Assembly (NCBI RefSeq): GCF_900104305.1
Contig: NZ_FNJC01000003.1
Coordinates: 124,001 to 188,000, forward strand
Length of the DNA stretch: 64,000 nucleotides
Direction: 5' to 3'
From: Filomicrobium insigne
GTDB lineage: Bacteria > Pseudomonadota > Alphaproteobacteria > Rhizobiales > Hyphomicrobiaceae
Of the stretch, positions 43,009 through 51,065 are shown piece after piece (within the stretch, counting starts at the first letter, position 1; every line of letters begins with the position of its first letter). The notes under the pieces are model-generated. The model was given only the letters and a program-made list of their open reading frames with translations. It had not been told where the DNA came from and searched no databases. Position numbers and translations under genes: made by a program.

Positions 43009-43272
43009 ATGACGCCTATTAAACCTTTTGCACGTGCCGGACTCTTGATCGCTACCGTAGCGCTGACGTCTCTGGGTGTCGCCCAGGCCGAAGACGCGAT
43101 GAAAACGGACTCTATGAAGTCAGATGCAATGGCATCAGACACCATGAAGTCCGATGCAATGAAATCCGACGCCATGAAAACGGATTCCATGAAGTCTGAT
43201 TCAATGAAATCGGATGCGATGGAGAAACACGACGGCATGGAAAAAGACTCCATGAAGTCGGACGCAATGTAG
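43009..43272 (+). CDS. mrpX: methionine-rich periplasmic repeat peptide, MrpX-like
   Basis: 87 residues. Signal peptide 1-27 (ending GVAQA). The mature 60 residues contain 12 methionines (M31, 36, 41, 46, 51, 56, 61, 66, 71, 77, 82, 87) in a five-residue MKSDA/MKTDS repeat with one six-residue step; the rest is Lys, Ser, Asp and Ala. Such peptides act as sacrificial scavengers of hypochlorite, the sulfoxides being reduced again by YedY. An AAGGA site lies 8 nt before the ATG. It follows a SigF promoter and precedes yedZ-yedY. Confidence 0.9.
   Translation: MTPIKPFARAGLLIATVALTSLGVAQAEDAMKTDSMKSDAMASDTMKSDAMKSDAMKTDSMKSDSMKSDAMEKHDGMEKDSMKSDAM
43099..43269 (+). repeat. 15-nt tandem repeat encoding the Met-x-x-Asp-x units
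   Basis: Eleven imperfect copies of a 15-nt unit (ATGAARWCNGAYKCN type), one with an extra codon at residues 72-76. Codon variation between copies shows selection for the peptide, not recent copying. Confidence 0.85.
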
Positions 43273-43291
43273 AAGAACTAGGCACTGAGGC

Positions 43292-43333
43292 GCCCGGTTC
43301 TTGCGCTCAACCGGCTGGAGCCGGGCCCATTTT
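43292..43333 (+). terminator. attenuator-like hairpins between mrpX and yedZ
   Basis: Two mutually exclusive stems are possible: 43294-43299 with 43309-43314, or 43292-43297 with 43321-43326, the latter followed by TTTT at 43330. This could lower expression of yedZY relative to mrpX. Confidence 0.4.
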
Positions 43334-43358
43334 CATGTGACAATCTTGAGCAAAAATC

Positions 43359-44234
43359 ATGTTTCATCCCAGATCCCGGTCGGTAGGGAAGCCATCGTCA
43401 TCCGACGTGGCTGGCGCAACTCAAAAAAAACTGGTCTTTCGTCATCCACTCCTGGTGCGTCTGACCCACTGGATGAACGTCTTGTGCCTCTTCATCCTGC
43501 TTCTGAGCGGGCTGCAAATATTTAATGCTCATCCTTCTCTTTATTGGGGGAAGTACGGAGCAGATGCGGATCCAGCCTTCATCGATATTCGCGCATATAG
43601 AGACGGTAACAGCATCCGAGGCGAAACCCGGATCGGTTCTCTGGCAATTCCGACCACCGGATTTTTGGGCGCCTCTGAATATAACGGTGCACTAAGCGTG
43701 CGCGCTTTCCCCTCGTGGCTGACGATCCCGAGTTACCGGGATCTGTCCACGGGACGGCGCTGGCATTTCTTCTTCGCGTGGGTGTTCGTCCTCAATGGGC
43801 TCGCCTACGTGATCTACGGAATTGCCGCTGGCCATTTTCGGCGCAAGTTGGTGCCGAACACCAATGAGCTGGCCCCCTCGCATTTAGCTCACGAGATCGC
43901 CGATCACGCGCGTCTGCGCTTTCCCAAAGGCGATAAAGCACGCCACTACAACACTTTGCAAAAGTTGGCCTATCTAAGTGTAATCTTCGTTCTGCTGCCC
44001 CTCATGGTGGCGACAGGTTTGACAATGTCGCCGGCAATGGATGCAGCGTGGCCATGGTTGCTTGATGTGTTCGGCGGCCGCCAGTCTGCACGCACGATCC
44101 ATTTCATCTCAGCGACACTGATCGTCGGTTTCGTCTTTGTGCACGTGGCGATGGTCCTGCTTTCGGGCGTGTGGAATAACCTGCGCTCGATGGTTACGGG
44201 CCGCTATGCGATTGAAGTGGAGAAGCATCCATGA
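43359..44234 (+). CDS. yedZ: cytochrome b561-like membrane subunit, YedZ1-like
   Basis: 291 residues with four membrane helices and haem-ligand histidines: RHPLLVRLTHWMNVLCLFILLLSG near residues 28-51, RRWHFFFAWVFVLNGLAYVIYG near 130, LQKLAYLSVIFVLLPLMVATG near 205, and ARTIHFISATLIVGFVFVHVAMVLLSG near 250. It belongs to the cytochrome b561/hydrogenase cytochrome b type rather than the E. coli MsrQ type. It feeds quinol electrons to the adjacent YedY-like enzyme, with which it overlaps by 4 nt. Confidence 0.87.
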   Translation: MFHPRSRSVGKPSSSDVAGATQKKLVFRHPLLVRLTHWMNVLCLFILLLSGLQIFNAHPSLYWGKYGADADPAFIDIRAYRDGNSIRGETRIGSLAIPTTGFLGASEYNGALSVRAFPSWLTIPSYRDLSTGRRWHFFFAWVFVLNGLAYVIYGIAAGHFRRKLVPNTNELAPSHLAHEIADHARLRFPKGDKARHYNTLQKLAYLSVIFVLLPLMVATGLTMSPAMDAAWPWLLDVFGGRQSARTIHFISATLIVGFVFVHVAMVLLSGVWNNLRSMVTGRYAIEVEKHP

Positions 44235-45001
44235 TTGTGAGCCCGACACGTCGACGCCTTCTCATCGGCTCTGCTGCTACGGCGGCCGCAGCCCTACTCG
44301 GTGGTTGCGATGCTTTGGTCGACAACCAACACGTGGCACGCGTCCTAGAGGGTGCTGAAGCACTGAACAAGGACTTGCAGCGCGCTTTGCTGTCGGACAC
44401 GACATTGGCGCGCGAATATACGGAGGCCGATATGTCCCCCGTATTTAAAGCGAATGGGACGCAACACCCCGAGGGCGATGCCTATGCCAGCCTTCTCGAC
44501 AACGGCTTTGCCGATTGGCGTCTGACAGTAGACGGTAAGGTCGACCGTCCACTCAGCCTATCTCTCGCGGAGCTCAAGCAGCTGCCTGCGCGCACGCAGA
44601 TTACACGGCACGACTGCGTGGAAGGTTGGAGCGCAATCGGCAAATGGACCGGCGTGCAGTTGGGCACCGTCCTAAAGACAGCAGGCCTGAATACGGACGC
44701 GCGTTATGCAGTCTTCCATTGCGCCGACAAATACGAAAACACGGCCGATGGCCAGTACTATGAGAGCATCGATCTCGTCGATGCGTTCCATCCGCAGACA
44801 ATCCTGGCCTACACCATGAACGATCAGAACCTGCCAGTGGCACATGGAGCTCCGCTTCGTCTGCGCGTCGAGCGCCAACTCGGCTATAAGCACGCCAAAT
44901 ACATCATGCGTATTGAAATCGTCGATAGCTTGAAGGCTATCGGACGCGGCCGCGGCGGCTTCTGGGAAGATCGCGGATACGAATGGTACGCTGGCATCTA
45001 G
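44231..45001 (+). CDS. yedY: periplasmic molybdopterin oxidoreductase, YedY1-like
   Basis: 256 residues. The N-terminus has twin arginines (TRRRLLIGSAA) and a lipobox-like LLGGCDA at residues 22-28, so it may be a Tat-exported lipoprotein. The Mo-cofactor domain has TRHDCVEGWSAIGKWTGVQLGTVL near residues 120-145, the cysteine being the Mo ligand, and LPVAHGAPLRLRVERQLGYKHAKYI near 200-225. There is no SorA-type dimerisation domain. In the Azospira system this enzyme reduces methionine sulfoxide in MrpX. Substrate here is inferred from synteny. Confidence 0.88.
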   Translation: MIVSPTRRRLLIGSAATAAAALLGGCDALVDNQHVARVLEGAEALNKDLQRALLSDTTLAREYTEADMSPVFKANGTQHPEGDAYASLLDNGFADWRLTVDGKVDRPLSLSLAELKQLPARTQITRHDCVEGWSAIGKWTGVQLGTVLKTAGLNTDARYAVFHCADKYENTADGQYYESIDLVDAFHPQTILAYTMNDQNLPVAHGAPLRLRVERQLGYKHAKYIMRIEIVDSLKAIGRGRGGFWEDRGYEWYAGI

Positions 45002-45023
45002 TCGCGCTACGCGTCGCCCGACC

Positions 45024-46406
45024 TTAAAGGAGCGTCAGGACAACGACCCAGATTGAGAGCGCGACACCGCAAACCGAAATGTAAGGCCCGTTCCATCGCA
45101 GGCCGACGTGGTGTGCGCTCACGCCGCCCATCGCGCCGATCATCAGGGTCGTGGCAGTGTACGGTGAGCTAGCTCCGCTCATCGCCCAGCCTGCTGTGAT
45201 CGCCACAATGATGTCGGATGGCTCGACCCCGATAGCGGCCGCGCTGGGAAGAAGCGGGGCCAAAAGTGTGACGGTCATAATCGGGTTCATGCCGAGCTGA
45301 CCGGTCAGCGGTATCAACCACACAATGCAAACGAGTAAGAGCCACGCGGGTACGTTTGAAAGATCAAACCCCGAAGCGGCAGCCAGGGGCGACAAAAGTG
45401 CGCCCCCGAGCGTGCCAATCCAACCGGCCATCATGAGCAGGACTATTTCGGAGCGATAGGACGGCAGATCTCTCGTCACGTACGTCTTAATGCGAGCCCA
45501 TGTCGCGGGCACCTTCCCCGAGTTTTGAATGCTGATCCAGATGATCGAAATGACGGGAACCACCATCATAACGATTCCAATGACGCGGATGTCGGTCGCG
45601 GCATGGAGCACGCCCACGAGGACACCCAGTACCGCGAGCAATAAAAAAAGTGGCCAGAGGCTGAGCCAGCTTCCCTCAGCTGTTCGTGGTGATGGCTGAA
45701 CGGAAAGGCGGGGCTTGAATATAGTGTCGAGCCCCCATCCAACGCCAGCAAGGATCGCAGAACTAACAAGACACGGAAGGAGAGCATCCGACCATCGCGC
45801 TCCCGGAATAAGAGACGTTGAGATGGCGACGGAAAAAGCTAAAGGTGACCAAGTTAGCATGGAAACGAAGCCGCGTTGGATCGCGAGCAACATCCGCCGA
45901 ATGCGGTGGTTGCGAATTTCCTCATTAGGTTCTTGTCGCGCATTCGCCTCGGCGAGGGTGCCGAGCAAAACAAGCGCGCCGTAGTTCAGCAGCAGACCGA
46001 ACAATTGGCCGCCAACGGTAAGTGCGATGTACCTGCGCCCCGGGGGCTGCAAAGCTAGAAAATGGCCGCACTCGGCGATCGAAGGTGAACTCGCCGCTGC
46101 ATTTCGCATTGTGGCAAGCGCCGTGAACAAGGCCGCGATAAAGGCCGCTTTTCCGGTGGCTCCAACTATCATTTGAAACCAGTCGGGCCGTGTCGCAAAG
46201 GCGATACCTGCGAGGGCTAGACCGACAACGACAAAGATTTGCCGACCCCAGTGAACTTGCGCGACGAGGAGCAACAACGTCAATACTGCGAAGAGGTCTC
46301 CCGTCCAGGAGAGCAGCTTGTTTGCATGCCATTCCGAGAGCATCACCAGGACCGCAGTTGCAAAGAGCAGAACTCCGGTCAGGCTCTCGATGAATGATTT
46401 TGACAC
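45024..46406 (-). CDS. multi-pass membrane protein, permease-like
   Basis: 460 residues with about 11-12 hydrophobic helices. The N-terminal helices (residues 5-85) are followed by a soluble loop (AAASSPSIAECGHFLALQPPGRRY), then GGQLFGLLLNYGALVLLGTLAE, and two WIGTLGGALLSPLAAASG / GWAMSGASSPYTATTLMIG stretches that look like paired re-entrant loops of ion-transporter superfamily carriers. I cannot name the family with confidence. It converges on yedY with 22 nt between. Proximity to the PLP decarboxylase suggests an amino acid or organic acid substrate (weak inference). Confidence 0.7.
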   Translation of the reverse strand: MSKSFIESLTGVLLFATAVLVMLSEWHANKLLSWTGDLFAVLTLLLLVAQVHWGRQIFVVVGLALAGIAFATRPDWFQMIVGATGKAAFIAALFTALATMRNAAASSPSIAECGHFLALQPPGRRYIALTVGGQLFGLLLNYGALVLLGTLAEANARQEPNEEIRNHRIRRMLLAIQRGFVSMLTWSPLAFSVAISTSLIPGARWSDALLPCLVSSAILAGVGWGLDTIFKPRLSVQPSPRTAEGSWLSLWPLFLLLAVLGVLVGVLHAATDIRVIGIVMMVVPVISIIWISIQNSGKVPATWARIKTYVTRDLPSYRSEIVLLMMAGWIGTLGGALLSPLAAASGFDLSNVPAWLLLVCIVWLIPLTGQLGMNPIMTVTLLAPLLPSAAAIGVEPSDIIVAITAGWAMSGASSPYTATTLMIGAMGGVSAHHVGLRWNGPYISVCGVALSIWVVVLTLL

Positions 46407-46589
46407 TATTGCCCAGGCCTCATCGCGACAGGGGTAGCGCTTGGCGCGGTACGCGTTGTTGGAAATCCCTCACAGCGTAGATGGCCATATTTTGCCGGAC
46501 AACGCTATTCACCAAAGCTCGATCTTGATCTTTGACAGATTAGAATAATCAAAACGGTAAAGAAAATTCTGCGAGCGGAGCTGTCTCCT

Positions 46590-47999
46590 TCAAACTCCAC
46601 TCTTGAGATATTCTCTGAGCTCATTGATGAGTGCGACGACATCATTCAAATTCGTGGAAGGGTTCATGAACACGATACGGAGCCAGCGTCGTCCAAGAGC
46701 CTCTGCCGTCGAGATGTAGAAATTTCCTGATTCAGTCAGGCGCCGGCGAAGTTTGAGTTGAAGGGAGTCTGGGCCGTCAAAACGAAAACACACGATATTC
46801 GATTGAGGCTCCACGGCGACTTCGATCTCAGGCTCGGTTCGCAAATATGCAGCGGTCTCCTGGGCGAAGGCGGTCTGCCGTTCAATCGTGGCGGCGATGC
46901 TCTTCTCCCCCTGAGAGGCAAGCGCAAAGAACACCTTCAGCCCAAGAGCTGCCTTCGTGCACTCAACCGTTCGGTGAATGAGGTCGATGCCGGGCTGATC
47001 TTTTTCGTGAAAGAGATAGCTCGCCTCTTCCCGAAAAGCCCGATCGAGGGCCAACGGGTCGCGTGTGAGAACGGCGGCGCACAGCGTCGATGATCGCAGC
47101 ATTTTATGTGCGTCCCACACAACGGAATCGGCCAATTCAATTCCATCCAGTAAATGGCGGAGCCGTTGGGAGAGCAAAGCGGATGCGCCATGCGCGCCAT
47201 CGACGTGCAACCAAATATGATGCTGCCGGCAGATGTGCGCGATCTCTCGCAAAGGGTCGTAAAGTCCGAGAGCCGTTCCGCACGCGTTAGCGACGAGGGC
47301 AAGTGGAAGCGTTCCTTCCTGCTGCAATCCGGCGAGAAATCCAGAAAGTCTGGTTGGGTCAAGTCGACCGGCGGAGTCGGTTGGAGCATAGCGAACGGAA
47401 CCGAGCCCCATGATGCCCGCCGCGCGAGAGACGGAATAGTGGCTGCTCGGCGATGCGACGATGACAAGGTGAGAGGGGTTCCCTTCTTGCCAAGCATTTG
47501 GCACGACCCGCGCACGAGCGGCCAACAACGCCGTCAGATTGGCGAGCGAGCCGCCATGCGTCAGCACGCCGCCGCCGTCCGCTGTTTTGTCTGAGGCCTC
47601 TGAAACGCAAGGGCGCCAGCCGATCTTTTCCAGCATCCAATTGATGACGGCGTGTTCGACCGCTGCAGCGGCAGGCCCCATCTCGTAGATGGCCATAGCA
47701 TTGTTTGTGAAGCCATCAACCAGAGCCGCGATTGCACTTTGAGAAAGTGGCACGGCAACCTGATGCGCCATATAGCCAGGGTGATGCAGGCGTGTTGATG
47801 CAGCGAGATAAGTGTCCAGAAAACGCTGCAGCGTTTGCCCCTCAAGGCCGCCGTGTTCGATGAGATGCGCGACGTCAAGCGCGTTCTGGAGTGGGACTAA
47901 GCGTTCTTGGCGAAGCACGGGGCCTTCTCGTTTGCGCGCATCGCGGGCAAACGCATCCAAGGCATCTACCGTAATCGAGACGTCTTCTCGAAAGCCCAT
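46590..47999 (-). CDS. PLP-dependent group II decarboxylase
   Basis: 469 residues from the ATG at 47999 (TGGAA site); an ATG at 48014 is in frame. The fold-type I aminotransferase/decarboxylase core shows GGVLTHGGSLANLTALLAARA, LWLHVDGAHGASALLSQRLRHLLDGIELADSVVWDAHKML with the PLP-binding lysine near residue 303, and LHHPGYMAHQVAVPLSQSAIAALVDGFTNNAMAIYEMGPAAAAVEHAVINW. The family includes aromatic-amino-acid, glutamate and diaminobutyrate decarboxylases; the substrate is open. It is divergent from an Lrp regulator, which probably controls it. Confidence 0.88.
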   Translation of the reverse strand: MGFREDVSITVDALDAFARDARKREGPVLRQERLVPLQNALDVAHLIEHGGLEGQTLQRFLDTYLAASTRLHHPGYMAHQVAVPLSQSAIAALVDGFTNNAMAIYEMGPAAAAVEHAVINWMLEKIGWRPCVSEASDKTADGGGVLTHGGSLANLTALLAARARVVPNAWQEGNPSHLVIVASPSSHYSVSRAAGIMGLGSVRYAPTDSAGRLDPTRLSGFLAGLQQEGTLPLALVANACGTALGLYDPLREIAHICRQHHIWLHVDGAHGASALLSQRLRHLLDGIELADSVVWDAHKMLRSSTLCAAVLTRDPLALDRAFREEASYLFHEKDQPGIDLIHRTVECTKAALGLKVFFALASQGEKSIAATIERQTAFAQETAAYLRTEPEIEVAVEPQSNIVCFRFDGPDSLQLKLRRRLTESGNFYISTAEALGRRWLRIVFMNPSTNLNDVVALINELREYLKSGV

Positions 48000-48103
48000 G
48001 ATATTCCATTCCATGTTACGAGCGGGACCCGCAGTGTCTCATGAAAAGGAAAGCAGAAACGTGCTATTTGAGGCGAAGAGAGCCGACATTAAGACATAAT
48101 ATG

Positions 48104-48128
48104 CCAAAAATTTCGAATGAAATGGTGG
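48104..48128. promoter_or_regulatory. candidate Lrp-type operator
   Basis: Imperfect inverted repeat CCAAAAATTTC (48104-48114) and GAAATGGTGG (48119-48128) in the 130-nt gap between the divergent decarboxylase and Lrp genes. A/T-rich symmetric sites are typical of Lrp/AsnC regulators. Confidence 0.4.
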
Positions 48129-48131
48129 AAT

Positions 48132-48608
48132 ATGCTAGAGCGTTTGGATGACTTCGACCGTCGAATTCTCAAGATATTGCAGACAGAAGGGCGGATGCCG
48201 AACTCCGAACTCGCCGAACGTGTCGGCCTTTCGCCAACCCCCTGCTTGCGGCGTGTTAAAGCGCTTGAGCGGAGCGGAGTTATAAAGAGCTACCGCGCAA
48301 TCCTTGATCGAAAGAGCGTCGGCCTCGGATTGACTATACTCGTAGGAATCAAGGTTGACGGTCATCGCGATGACAATGCTCAGGCAATTCAGGAAGCGTT
48401 TTGCGCAATGCCGGAAGTGATCGAGTGCCACCTCGTATCCGGCGAGACTGACTTCCTGCTTCAGGTCGCCGTTCCGGATCTCGAGAGTTATGAGAAGTTT
48501 TTGCTTGGGACGCTCTTGAAGCTGCCCATGGTGAAGGATATTCGCAGCAATGTCGTGATCCGGACGGTCAAAGAAAACGTGCCGTTGCCGCTTCCGGATC
48601 GACTATGA
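48132..48608 (+). CDS. Lrp/AsnC family transcriptional regulator
   Basis: 158 residues. The helix-turn-helix is at the N-terminus (LDDFDRRILKILQTEGRMPNSELAERVGLSPTPCLRRVKALERSGVIKSYRAIL). The C-terminal ligand-binding domain has CAMPEVIECHLVSGETDFLLQVAVPDLESYEKFL. An ATG at 48117 is also in frame, but the family normally begins near the one chosen. It probably senses an amino acid and controls the divergent decarboxylase. Its stop overlaps the end of the convergent histidine kinase gene by 6 nt. Confidence 0.92.
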   Translation: MLERLDDFDRRILKILQTEGRMPNSELAERVGLSPTPCLRRVKALERSGVIKSYRAILDRKSVGLGLTILVGIKVDGHRDDNAQAIQEAFCAMPEVIECHLVSGETDFLLQVAVPDLESYEKFLLGTLLKLPMVKDIRSNVVIRTVKENVPLPLPDRL

Positions 48609-49961
48609 AGTTTTCGCACTCTTGAGGCGTAATTCAACAGCGAATGCATCTGCGCGAGGCGTAAAGCCGAGCGTGCCGTGCCAAGCTTCTGCGATATCAG
48701 TAGCGATCGCGAGGCCCAGCCCAGATCCGGGGCCAGACGTATCCACCCGTTCTCCACGCTTGAGTGCGTCCGGCATTTTGTCTTTAGGAATGCCAGGACC
48801 GTCGTCACTGACGCGAATGGTAATGCCGCCCGCTTCTTTCATGGCGGTGATGGTGACCTGCGAACGGGCATACCGTGCTGCATTTTCAACAAGGCATCCT
48901 AAGGCTTCGGCGAGATCATCGGTGTGAATTTTCGCAACGGTGCCTGAGGGCACGTCAACGAGCCACTCCAGGCGCTCCCCGTCAGGAGAGCGTCTGAGAA
49001 CATTGGCAACCTGAGTGGCGACGCTCTTCACATCCGCAACGGCGTCCATGCGGCGTCCTTGCAAACGCGCACGTGCCAGTTGCCGGTCGACATGCCGTTG
49101 CATCATGCGCGCGGCGGTCTCTAGATCCTCGGCTAACTCGGCGTCTCCCTTGGCTTTGAGACGTGCGATGCCGCCGAAGATGATTTGAAGTGGCGTTTTT
49201 AAACCGTGTGCCAAGTCCGCTGCCCGTGTGCGCGCAACCTCGATCTCATCGTCGCGCTTGTCCAGGAGTGAATCGATCTCACTTGCCAACGGCCGGACTT
49301 CATCAGGAAACTCTGAACCGAGCCGAGCCTGGGCACCGGACTTGATACTTGAGATTTTCTCGCGAATTGACGCGAGAGGACGAAGCCCAATGGAAACCTG
49401 TATCCACGCCGCGGCGGCAAGCATGATGCCCAATGTCACCAGCAACGGGATCAAGGCGTTCGCAAATCGCCAAACAGCGGCCTGCACCTCCGCCTCGTTG
49501 ATTGCCACGGCGAAGTAAGCTTGTTCGCGGCCGAGCCGTGCCGGTAGCTCCACGCGCTTTTGAAGGAGATAAAGTTCTTGGCCGCCGGGGCCAGCCACCC
49601 GATGGTGGCGAGATTCCTGGTCGATCTGCTGTTCCCGCGGCAGTGTCAGCTTGAAATCCCACAAAGACCGCGAGCGGAGTACGCGGTGTTCCGCCCCGAA
49701 TTCCACCTGCCAGTACAACCCTGAAAGCGCCTTCTCAAACCGCGGATCTTTCGGCGTGCGGGAAAGTGTTAGCTCGCCGGAGGTTATTTTCTCGACGCCG
49801 GCAATGAGTTGATCAAGCTGCGCGTTTAGCTCGCCGTCGATCCACGCCTTTACGTGCCGTTCGAAAAGCAGGGAAAGCACTAAGGCTGAAATAACAAGTG
49901 CGGTGGAGATGTACGCTGCGGCAGCGATAAGCAATCGCCACCTGAGTGATCGGGCGGTCAC
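48603..49961 (-). CDS. two-component sensor histidine kinase
   Basis: 452 residues. Two membrane helices (about 10-32 and 165-187) flank a periplasmic sensor region of about 130 residues. A HAMP-like linker follows. The H box is DLAHGLKTPLQIIFGG near residue 250, the N box is LVENAARYA near 355, and VSDDGPGIP and GSGLGLAI are near 385 and 410. The closest resemblance is to PhoQ/QseC-type kinases. It overlaps its response regulator by 4 nt (ATGA). Confidence 0.93.
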   Translation of the reverse strand: MTARSLRWRLLIAAAAYISTALVISALVLSLLFERHVKAWIDGELNAQLDQLIAGVEKITSGELTLSRTPKDPRFEKALSGLYWQVEFGAEHRVLRSRSLWDFKLTLPREQQIDQESRHHRVAGPGGQELYLLQKRVELPARLGREQAYFAVAINEAEVQAAVWRFANALIPLLVTLGIMLAAAAWIQVSIGLRPLASIREKISSIKSGAQARLGSEFPDEVRPLASEIDSLLDKRDDEIEVARTRAADLAHGLKTPLQIIFGGIARLKAKGDAELAEDLETAARMMQRHVDRQLARARLQGRRMDAVADVKSVATQVANVLRRSPDGERLEWLVDVPSGTVAKIHTDDLAEALGCLVENAARYARSQVTITAMKEAGGITIRVSDDGPGIPKDKMPDALKRGERVDTSGPGSGLGLAIATDIAEAWHGTLGFTPRADAFAVELRLKSAKTS

Positions 49962-50623
49962 GACGCTTCATCCATGATGATGTAGCCGTAGCCGCGTCGG
50001 GTTTCGATCGAGCCTGTCCCGAGCTTCTTGCGCACGCGCATGATCGCGGCCTCAAGTGCATTTGTTTCGCGGCTGTCGTCATCACCGTAAAGGTGTTCGA
50101 GCAGTTCCGTCGTCGAGACTACCCGCCCCTTGTTGTGCACCAGGAACGAGACCAGCCGATATTCCAGCGGAGTAAGAGAAACATGCGCATCGTCCACGAG
50201 GACCCGCATTTGACGCGTGTCGACTCTGATTCGGCCAGCTTCAATCACAGGACTACTAATGCCACGGGAGCGTCTGATGAGTGCCCGCGCCCGCGCGATG
50301 AGCTCCTCCATTTGGAATGGTTTCACAAGGTAATCATCGGCGCCGGCATCAATGCCTTCCACGCGTTCCGGCCAAGCCCCGCGCGCGGTAAGAATTAATA
50401 CGGGCATGTCGCGGCCGGCAGCGCGCCATCGCTTCAAAACACTGAGGCCGTCGATTGTTGGCAGACCCAAGTCGAGCACGACGAGACTGTAGTTTTCCGT
50501 ATCGCCCTTGAACCAGGCTTCCTCGCCGTCGGTCGATACGTCGCAAACGAACCCAGATGAACCAAGCGCCGTCGTTATGTCTGCTGCGATCCGAGGCTCG
50601 TCTTCTACGACAAGTATGCGCAT
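49958..50623 (-). CDS. OmpR/PhoB family response regulator
   Basis: 221 residues. The receiver domain (1-118) has acidic EDE at 7-9, phospho-aspartate in SLVVLDLGLPTIDG near residue 51, and DDYLVKPF near 100. The winged-helix DNA-binding domain (about 125-220) includes SLTPLEYRLVSFLVHNKGRVVSTTELLEHLYGDD and ETRRGYGYI. It shares one base with the upstream PepSY gene and 4 nt with the kinase, so the three form an operon. Four phased direct repeats upstream are a candidate operator. Confidence 0.94.
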   Translation of the reverse strand: MRILVVEDEPRIAADITTALGSSGFVCDVSTDGEEAWFKGDTENYSLVVLDLGLPTIDGLSVLKRWRAAGRDMPVLILTARGAWPERVEGIDAGADDYLVKPFQMEELIARARALIRRSRGISSPVIEAGRIRVDTRQMRVLVDDAHVSLTPLEYRLVSFLVHNKGRVVSTTELLEHLYGDDDSRETNALEAAIMRVRKKLGTGSIETRRGYGYIIMDEAS

Positions 50624-50943
50624 CAGTCATCGTCTTCGATCTTGAGAATATCACCTGTCGAGGCGTGAACCTCGACCTCCTGGACCCGTCCATCAGGTCT
50701 CAGAATTTTAAAATCATAGACGATTATCCCGTCATCGTATTCCAGTTCTGTCTCCAGAATATCTCCGGGAACCTCCACACTCACCTTATCGACGATCTCT
50801 GCGAGCGGCAGGATCCTCCCGGATTCAACCAGACGGCGGGCCTCCTCGTGTCCGATGTCGTCGGCAACAGCGGTCCCAACCCCGGTAAGCAGGACGGGGC
50901 CACAAACAAGAAGCGTGAGCAGGATTTTTAGAGGATGCGGCAT
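50623..50943 (-). CDS. secreted PepSY-domain protein
   Basis: 106 residues from the ATG at 50943. Signal peptide about 1-27 (ending TAVADD). The PepSY domain has GHEEARRLVESGRILPLAEIVDKVSVEVPGDILETELEYDDGIIVYDFKILRPDGRVQEVEVHASTGDILKIEDDD, near-textbook. PepSY domains modulate peptidases or bind ligands in the envelope. It is first in the operon with the response regulator and kinase, so it may feed an envelope signal to the kinase or be its output. Divergent from a second PepSY gene. Confidence 0.9.
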   Translation of the reverse strand: MPHPLKILLTLLVCGPVLLTGVGTAVADDIGHEEARRLVESGRILPLAEIVDKVSVEVPGDILETELEYDDGIIVYDFKILRPDGRVQEVEVHASTGDILKIEDDD

Positions 50944-50966
50944 CAGAGCATTTTCCACTCTTGAAG

Positions 50967-51005
50967 CTGACAGAACGCTGACAGCGTCGGTCAGGGCGCG
51001 GTCAG
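50967..51005. promoter_or_regulatory. phased direct repeats, candidate OmpR-family operator
   Basis: Two TGACAG half-sites at 50968 and 50979 and two GGTCAG half-sites at 50989 and 51000, spaced 11, 10 and 11 bp, all on one strand. Helix-phased direct repeats are what OmpR/PhoB regulators bind. They lie between the two divergent PepSY genes. Confidence 0.6.
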
Positions 51006-51065
51006 TGCGCCTTTGCAATGTTGCGGGGACGGGCAACGAGCCCAGCAAAACAGGAGAACTTATAG

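Noticed and set aside
43099-43269. Tandem repeats as a CRISPR array or satellite
   Set aside because: The 15-nt units are in frame, encode a secreted repeat peptide and vary mainly at synonymous or conservative positions.
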